Origin: Sphaerisporangium rubeum
GTDB lineage: Bacteria; Actinomycetota; Actinomycetes; Streptosporangiales; Streptosporangiaceae
Assembly (NCBI RefSeq): GCF_014207705.1
Contig: NZ_JACHIU010000001.1
Coordinates: forward strand, 4,456,501 to 4,520,500
Length of the DNA stretch: 64,000 nucleotides
Direction of reading: 5' to 3'
Positions 59,839 to 64,000 of this stretch are shown here, one piece after another. The notes beneath the pieces are model-generated. The model saw nothing but the letters and a program-made list of their open reading frames with translations. It did not search any database and was not told where the DNA came from. Position 1 is the stretch's first letter; every line of letters begins with the position of its first letter. A program made the translations under genes and the position numbers.

Positions 59839-61035
59839 TCAGCCTTCGAGCTTGGCGGTCGTGGAGTCGCCGAGGAGGCCGATCTGGCCGCCCTTAACCT
59901 GGTAGATGTAGATCGACTTGGCCGACGGCTCGCCGGTCGGGTCGAAGCTGATGTGCTTGGAGATGCCGTCGAAGTCGGACTTGCCGATGGCCTCGTTGAT
60001 GGCGTCCGGGGTGGTCGCGCCGGCGCCGATCGCCTTGGTGAAGGCGGTCATGGCGTCGTAGCCCTCGGTCGCGTAGATCAGCGGGTCGGCGCCGAACTTC
60101 GCCTTGTAGTCGGCGGCGAACTTCTTGACCTTCTCGTCGGTCTCGTCCGGGGTGGGGATGCGGCAGGGGCAGCCGATGAGCGCGCCCTCGGCCTGCTCCT
60201 GGCCGGCGCCTTCGATGATGCCCTTGTCCAGCGAACCGTCGCCGGAGAAGAACTTGGCGGTCACACCCTTGTCACGGAGCTGCTTGAGCAGCTTGCCGGC
60301 GCCGGCGTAGTAGCCACCGAAGAACACCGCGTCCGGCTTGGCGGACACGACCTTGTTCACCGTCGAGGAGTAGTCGGCGGCGTTGGGGTCGAGCGCGTCG
60401 TTGCCGACGGTCGCACCCTTGGTCTTGAGCTGCGCGCGCACCGCGTCGGCGAGACCGAGGCCGTACTCGGACTTGTCGTCGATCACGAAGACGTTCTTGG
60501 CGGCCACGGGGCCGGCGATGAAGTCGGCGATGGCCGGGCCCTGCACGCCGTCGTTGGGGACGACGCGGTGCCAGTACTTCCAGCCGTTCTTGGCGAGGTC
60601 GACGTTGGTGGCCGAGGCGGAGATGTTCGGGATCTTCGCCTCCTCCAGCACCGGCACGGCCTGCTTGGACTCACCGGAGAAAGCGGGACCCACCATGGCG
60701 ACGACCTTGTCGGTCTTCACCGCCTGCTGGGCCAGCGCGACGGCGGTGCTCGCGTCGGCGCGGCTGTCATAAGGAACGAGCTCGATCTTGACCTTGGGGT
60801 TGGTCGCGTTGTACTCGTCCACGGCGAGCTGCGCGCCGTTACGCGGGGGAATGACGATGCCGGAGTTCTCACCCGACAGGTCGCCCATGAAGCCGATCTT
60901 GAGCGTGGTCGGCGCGGCGGCGGAACCACCACCGCCCGCCTCCGGCTCAGAGCCGCCACCACAGGCGGCGAGACCAACGGTTAGTGCCACACCGACGGCG
61001 AGCACGCCCCCGAGGCGAGCAATCTTGGGCCGCAA
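59839..61035 (-). CDS. livK: Branched-chain amino-acid ABC transporter, binding lipoprotein LivK
   Basis: A 398-residue class I periplasmic-binding-fold lipoprotein with lipobox GLAAC (C25). The pocket region includes TLKIGFMGDLSGENSGIVIP, VVAMVGPAFSGESKQAVPVL and FVIDDKSEYGLGLADAV. Substrate could be branched-chain amino acids or another amide compound. The start is TTG 61035, preceded by GGAAGG at 5 bases. A perfect hairpin sits just before the ribosome site. It is the first gene of the liv operon. Confidence 0.94.
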   Translation of the reverse strand: MRPKIARLGGVLAVGVALTVGLAACGGGSEPEAGGGGSAAAPTTLKIGFMGDLSGENSGIVIPPRNGAQLAVDEYNATNPKVKIELVPYDSRADASTAVALAQQAVKTDKVVAMVGPAFSGESKQAVPVLEEAKIPNISASATNVDLAKNGWKYWHRVVPNDGVQGPAIADFIAGPVAAKNVFVIDDKSEYGLGLADAVRAQLKTKGATVGNDALDPNAADYSSTVNKVVSAKPDAVFFGGYYAGAGKLLKQLRDKGVTAKFFSGDGSLDKGIIEGAGQEQAEGALIGCPCRIPTPDETDEKVKKFAADYKAKFGADPLIYATEGYDAMTAFTKAIGAGATTPDAINEAIGKSDFDGISKHISFDPTGEPSAKSIYIYQVKGGQIGLLGDSTTAKLEG

Positions 61036-61372
61036 GGTTGCCTTCCTTTCGCCTGATCCCGCGTCGGGATCGGGTCCACAGAGCCCCCTGGCCGGGTACG
61101 GCCGGGGTTTGTTGACGGCATTACACCCAGCTCAAGTCACAGGTCGGTACAGAGAGACCTCACGTTACCGCTTCGTTATCACACCGGTCCTCTTCGGCGA
61201 TCGACCAGAAAAGTAAAGGTCACATCGAGGGCAAGGGGGAACGCAAGCCGAGATCGGCCTGTGATCGGGGGCCGTCCTGACTGACAGCGGCCCCGATCAG
61301 TCAACCTCGCCGGTCGTCAGCCGGTGACGGGTACGGCGTTCCTGCCGCGGCGGACGCCGTGCCGCCGAGCGG
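61036..61372 (-). promoter_or_regulatory. pdtaR-livK spacer: terminator, promoter region and leader hairpin
   Basis: No gene lies in these 337 bases. A 12-base stem with one bulge (61261-61273 with 61287-61298) fits the pdtaR terminator. The middle part (about 61100-61220) is AT-richer and should hold the livK promoter; an inverted repeat AGGTC-N10-GACCT lies at 61141-61160. GATCCCG-CGT-CGGGATC at 61055-61071 is a perfect hairpin just upstream of the livK ribosome site and could modulate its translation. Confidence 0.55.
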
Positions 61373-61963
61373 TCAGGAACCCTCCTTGGGGCCGGCCTCG
61401 GTGACGACGGCCTGCGCGACCTGGCGCATGCTCATGCGGCGGTCCATGGACGCCTTCTGGATCCACCGGAACGCCTGCGGCTCGGTCCACCCGTGCTGGG
61501 CCATCAGCAGGCCCTTGGCCCGCTCGACGAGCTTGCGGGTCTCCAGCCGCTCCCCGAGCGTGGTGACCTCGCGCTCCAGCGCCGAGATCTCCTCGTGCCT
61601 GCTGACGGCCATCTCGATCGCCGGGACCAGGTCGGACTTGGTGAACGGCTTGACGAGGTAGGCCATGGCACCGGCGTCCCTGGCCCGCTCCACCAGGTCG
61701 CGCTGGGAGAACGCGGTCAGGATCAGGCAGGGGGCCACCCGCTCGGACACGATGCGCTCGGCCGCCGAGATGCCGTCCAGGATCGGCATCTTGACGTCCA
61801 GGATGACGAGGTCGGGCCGCTGCTCCAGAGCCAGCTTGACGGCCGTCTCGCCGTCACCGGCCTCACCGACGACGGCATACCCCTCCTCTTCCAGCATCTC
61901 CTTCAAATCGAGGCGGATCAGGGCCTCGTCTTCCGCGATCACCACTCGCCGCTGCGTACTCAC
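61373..61963 (-). CDS. pdtaR: ANTAR-domain response regulator, PdtaR homologue
   Basis: A 196-residue response regulator that acts on RNA. The receiver domain (1-120) has the acidic pocket IAEDEALIRLDL, phospho-acceptor D56 in LVILDVKMP, the Thr of LTAFSQRDLVERARDAGAM and K in YLVKPF. The ANTAR domain (about 130-190) reads ERAKGLLMAQHGWTEPQAFR and binds paired hexanucleotide hairpins in mRNAs to block termination. It closely resembles Rv1626, activated by the kinase PdtaS. The GTG at 61963 is preferred to TTG 61969 because TACTCT ends 7 bases before it. Confidence 0.94.
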   Translation of the reverse strand: MSTQRRVVIAEDEALIRLDLKEMLEEEGYAVVGEAGDGETAVKLALEQRPDLVILDVKMPILDGISAAERIVSERVAPCLILTAFSQRDLVERARDAGAMAYLVKPFTKSDLVPAIEMAVSRHEEISALEREVTTLGERLETRKLVERAKGLLMAQHGWTEPQAFRWIQKASMDRRMSMRQVAQAVVTEAGPKEGS

Positions 61964-61976
61964 GACCAAGAGAGTA
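61964..61976 (-). promoter_or_regulatory. Leaderless-type -10 element of pdtaR
   Basis: On the minus strand TACTCT is followed by 7 bases and GTG 61963. It faces the tRNA promoter (TAGATT at 61988-61993 on the plus strand). Confidence 0.5.
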
Positions 61977-62012
61977 CCGACGTCCGCTAGATTAGGGACA
62001 CGCGCGGCGACC

Positions 62013-62088
62013 GCCCCGATAGACCAACGGCAGAGTCAATGGCCTCAAAATCCATCAAGTGTGGGTTCGAATCCCACTCGGGGCACCA
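62013..62088 (+). tRNA. tRNA with anticodon CAA (Leu), short variable arm
   Basis: A 76-base tRNA including an encoded CCA. Acceptor GCCCCGA (62013-62019) pairs fully with TCGGGGC (62078-62084); discriminator is A85. The T arm is GTGGG/CCCAC with TTCGAAT. The anticodon loop CTCAAAA gives CAA at 62046-62048, which reads UUG (leucine). The variable arm is only CAAGT, so it has class I shape, whereas bacterial tRNA-Leu is normally class II with a long arm. The D stem has three good pairs plus a C-A mismatch, and the anticodon stem has a C-T mismatch at 31-39. TAGATT at 61988 may be its promoter. Confidence 0.85.
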
Positions 62089-62095
62089 CGCGAGA

Positions 62096-62129
62096 ACGGC
62101 CACCGGCGGGAGCTCCCGCGGGTGGCCGT
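62096..62129. terminator. Shared hairpin terminator of the tRNA and pyk
   Basis: A 16-base inverted repeat with one mismatch runs from 62096 (ACGGCCACC) to 62129 (GGTGGCCGT) with almost no loop. It lies 8 bases after the tRNA and 18 bases after the pyk stop on the other strand. Confidence 0.75.
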
Positions 62130-62146
62130 CGTCGTGAGGATGGCGT

Positions 62147-63580
62147 TCAGACGCTGCTGGACGACACCGCCGAGCCGATGGTGTGCACGCGCAGCGCGTT
62201 GGTGGAGCCGTGGGTGCCGGGAGGTGAGCCCGCCACGATGACGACCTTGTCGCCCTTCTCGCAGCGGCCGGCCGACAGCAGCGCCGACTCGACCTGGCGC
62301 ACCATGTCGTCGGTGTGGTGCACGAACGGCACCTCGTAGGTCTCGACACCCCAGGTGAGCGCGAGCTGGCCGCGCACCTCGGGTGCGGAGGTGAAGGCGA
62401 GCAGCGGGATCGGCGAACGGTAGCGCGCGAGGCGCCGCGCCGTCTCCCCCGACATCGTGTATGCGCACAGGGCCCGCGCGCCGACGATGGCGCCGACCTC
62501 GGCGGCGGCGCGCGCGATGGCGCCGCCGGTGGTCTCAGGCATCCGGTCGAAGGTGTGGGTGGACTGCAGGTACTCGGCCTCGGCGGCCAGTGCGATGCGG
62601 TCCATCGTGGCCACCGACTCGATGGGGTAGCTGCCGACCGACGTCTCGCCGGACAGCATGACGGCGTCGGCGCCGTCCATGACGGCGAAGGCGACGTCGG
62701 AGGCCTCGGCGCGCGTCGGACGCTGGGCCCCCATCATGGAGTCGAGCATCTGGGTGGCGACGATCACCGGGTGGGCCTTCTCGCGGCACAGCGCGATGGC
62801 GCGGCGCTGCACGATCGGCACCTGCTCCAGCGGCAGCTCCACGCCGAGGTCGCCGCGGGCCACCATGATGCCGTCGAAGGCGTCGACGATCTCCTCCAGG
62901 CGATCCACGGCCTGCGGCTTCTCGATCTTGGCGAGCAGCGGCAGGTGGACACCCTCCTCGTCCATGATCTGGCGCACCAGCGCGGCGTCGTCGGGGCTGC
63001 GCACGAACGACAGCGCGATGAGGTCGAAGCCGGTGCGCAGGGCCCAGCGCAGGTCTTCCTCGTCCTTCTCGGTGAGCGCGGGGGCCGACACCGCGGCGCC
63101 GGGGAGGTTGAGCCCCTTGTTGTCGGAGATCATGCCGCCGACGATGACCTTGGTGACGACCCGCGGCCCGTCCACGGCCGTGGCCTCCAGCACGAGGCGG
63201 CCGTCGTCGACCAGGATGCGGTCACCGGGCCCCACGTCGCCCGGCAGCCCGTCGTAGGTGGTGGACACCAGGTCGCGGTCGCCGGGGACGTCCTCGGTGG
63301 TGATGGTGAAGACGTCACCGAATCCGAGCCGCACCGGGCCCTCGGCGAACCGGCCCACCCGGATCTTGGGGCCCTGGAGGTCGGCGAGGACCCCGACACC
63401 CTTGCCGAGCTCGGCGGCGGCCTCCCTCACCCGTCCGTGTACCTCTTTGTGGAGCTCGTGGCTCCCGTGACTGAGGTTGAACCGCGCGACATCCATGCCC
63501 GCGGCGATCAGTTCGCGCAGGCGCTCCGGGGAGGAGGTGGCGGGCCCCAGTGTGCAGACAATCTTCGCTCGACGACTCAC
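62147..63580 (-). CDS. pyk: Pyruvate kinase
   Basis: A 477-residue glycolytic enzyme that makes pyruvate and ATP from phosphoenolpyruvate and ADP. Hallmarks are AKIVCTLGPATSSPERL at the start, the catalytic Lys region LLAKIEKPQAVDRLEEI, GIMVARGDLGVELPLEQVP with metal-binding Glu and Asp, and MLSGETSVGSYPIE. The B domain lies at about 70-170, and the C-terminal domain (from ~345) is of the allosteric type. GTG 63580 has TAGGGT 7 bases upstream and AGGA close by. It corresponds to pykA in the conserved block with pdtaR. Confidence 0.97.
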   Translation of the reverse strand: MSRRAKIVCTLGPATSSPERLRELIAAGMDVARFNLSHGSHELHKEVHGRVREAAAELGKGVGVLADLQGPKIRVGRFAEGPVRLGFGDVFTITTEDVPGDRDLVSTTYDGLPGDVGPGDRILVDDGRLVLEATAVDGPRVVTKVIVGGMISDNKGLNLPGAAVSAPALTEKDEEDLRWALRTGFDLIALSFVRSPDDAALVRQIMDEEGVHLPLLAKIEKPQAVDRLEEIVDAFDGIMVARGDLGVELPLEQVPIVQRRAIALCREKAHPVIVATQMLDSMMGAQRPTRAEASDVAFAVMDGADAVMLSGETSVGSYPIESVATMDRIALAAEAEYLQSTHTFDRMPETTGGAIARAAAEVGAIVGARALCAYTMSGETARRLARYRSPIPLLAFTSAPEVRGQLALTWGVETYEVPFVHHTDDMVRQVESALLSAGRCEKGDKVVIVAGSPPGTHGSTNALRVHTIGSAVSSSSV

Positions 63581-63593
63581 AAGTCCTACCCTA
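63581..63593 (-). promoter_or_regulatory. Leaderless-type -10 element of pyk
   Basis: On the minus strand TAGGGT is followed by 7 bases and GTG 63580. AGGA in the gap could also serve as a weak ribosome site. Confidence 0.4.
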
Positions 63594-63897
63594 ATTGGTA
63601 CAGACCACTGGATGGAGGCGGAAGGGGCCGGCGACCGGCCGGGACACCCCCGGTTGATCCCCTGACGCCTCCCGATGGCGTCCTGGCGCGGCGGCGCTGC
63701 CGTGGGGGACGCCGGCGGACCAGGTGACGGCCGGTGCGGTCAGGCGCCTCGGGTCCGCGTTCGTTTCGTGCGCCTCTCAGGATAAACGTCCCGGGGGCCG
63801 CGGTGCGGCGGGTCCCCCAGACCGCCTCGGGCCGTTCACCCGGCCGTCACCGGCCGGGTGGCGCCAGCCCCAGGTGGGGGCCGGGTTCGTGGCCGCG
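63594..63897. other. Spacer between pyk and the subtilase tail, with terminator
   Basis: I see no gene here. The part next to pyk is its upstream region. Near the other end CACCCGGCCG (63837-63846) pairs perfectly with CGGCCGGGTG (63851-63860) around the loop TCAC. This 10-base hairpin lies 38 bases after the stop of the partial subtilase gene and probably terminates it. Confidence 0.6.
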
Positions 63898-64000
63898 TCA
63901 GCCCTTGGTGGTGGCGGCACGGCCGGCGTTCACGATGCCGTGGCCGTAGAAGCCGTTCTTGGCGGGGCCGCCGGCGCACACGTGGGTCTCCTCGGTGGCG
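63898..64000 (-). CDS. S8 family serine peptidase, C-terminal end (truncated by window end)
   Basis: The visible codons encode the last ~34 residues of a subtilase: ATEETHVCAGGPAKNGFYG, then HGIVNAGRAATTKG and a TGA at 63898-63900. The FYGHGIVNAGRA pattern is the end of the peptidase S8 catalytic domain, after the Ser loop, which lies beyond the window. It is a different gene from the subtilase at 6302, which continues long past its catalytic domain. Start and signal peptide cannot be seen. Confidence 0.8.
   Translation of the reverse strand, partial: ATEETHVCAGGPAKNGFYGHGIVNAGRAATTKG

Overview
The window is chromosomal DNA of a high-GC actinomycete. Many codons end in G or C and GTG or TTG starts are common. 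There is a mycothiol-type DinB protein, an XRE/DUF397/ATPase regulatory trio, an AfsR-like regulator, a PdtaR homologue and an LprG/P55-type pair. Gene order follows the conserved actinobacterial backbone: pyk, pdtaR, polA, rpsA, coaE, uvrB and, further on, pyrG, nudix, xerD, parA, scpA, scpB, rluB, cmk, der, which resembles M. tuberculosis Rv1617-Rv1633 and Rv1699-Rv1713. A filamentous actinomycete of the Streptosporangiales or a relative is my best inference, not something the sequence proves.

Layout. 0-5 kb: proline catabolism (PRODH tail, pruA) and a thiamine-diphosphate enzyme translationally coupled to a metal-dependent cyclase. 5-17.5 kb: small enzymes, a large secreted subtilase with a long leader, a ricin-fold secreted protein, a LAL-type LuxR regulator, a secreted Pro/Thr-rich protein, a free-standing I9-like small protein, a CBS protein and a CDF metal transporter. 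17.6-21.1 kb: MarR regulator, DUF6157, then the LprG-like lipoprotein and its MFS partner. 21.5-33.1 kb: a long minus-strand housekeeping run (pyrG to der) for CTP synthesis, chromosome segregation and condensation, 23S rRNA pseudouridylation, chorismate to tyrosine precursors and ribosome assembly, with many 1-11 base overlaps or gaps. 33-46 kb: acyltransferase, DUF4126, uvrB, permease, coaE, GNAT, rpsA, a deacetylase, polA and a thioesterase. 46.4-49 kb: a polar amino-acid ABC importer. 49-56 kb: the accessory part, with a lipoprotein, DUF397, an XRE regulator, an anti-sigma-type ATPase, an Rpn-family nuclease-like protein, a decayed livF fragment and an AfsR-like regulator. 56-61 kb: a complete branched-chain amino-acid (liv) importer. 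61-64 kb: pdtaR, an unusual tRNA with anticodon CAA, pyk and the tail of another subtilase.

The most unusual signals are these. Diverged tandem copies of the 3' ends of polA (in frame, 96-base period) and tyrA lie directly downstream of those genes, within a wider pattern of short tandem duplications at gene edges. A relic of a livF-type ABC ATPase (signature motif and Walker B) lies next to an Rpn-family gene. The tRNA with a leucine anticodon has a short, class I variable arm. Eleven genes have a TANNNT hexamer 6-8 bases before the start codon, as expected for leaderless mRNAs. A structured element with no assigned function lies at 46.3 kb. I found no CRISPR array, intact insertion sequence, prophage or biosynthetic gene cluster.
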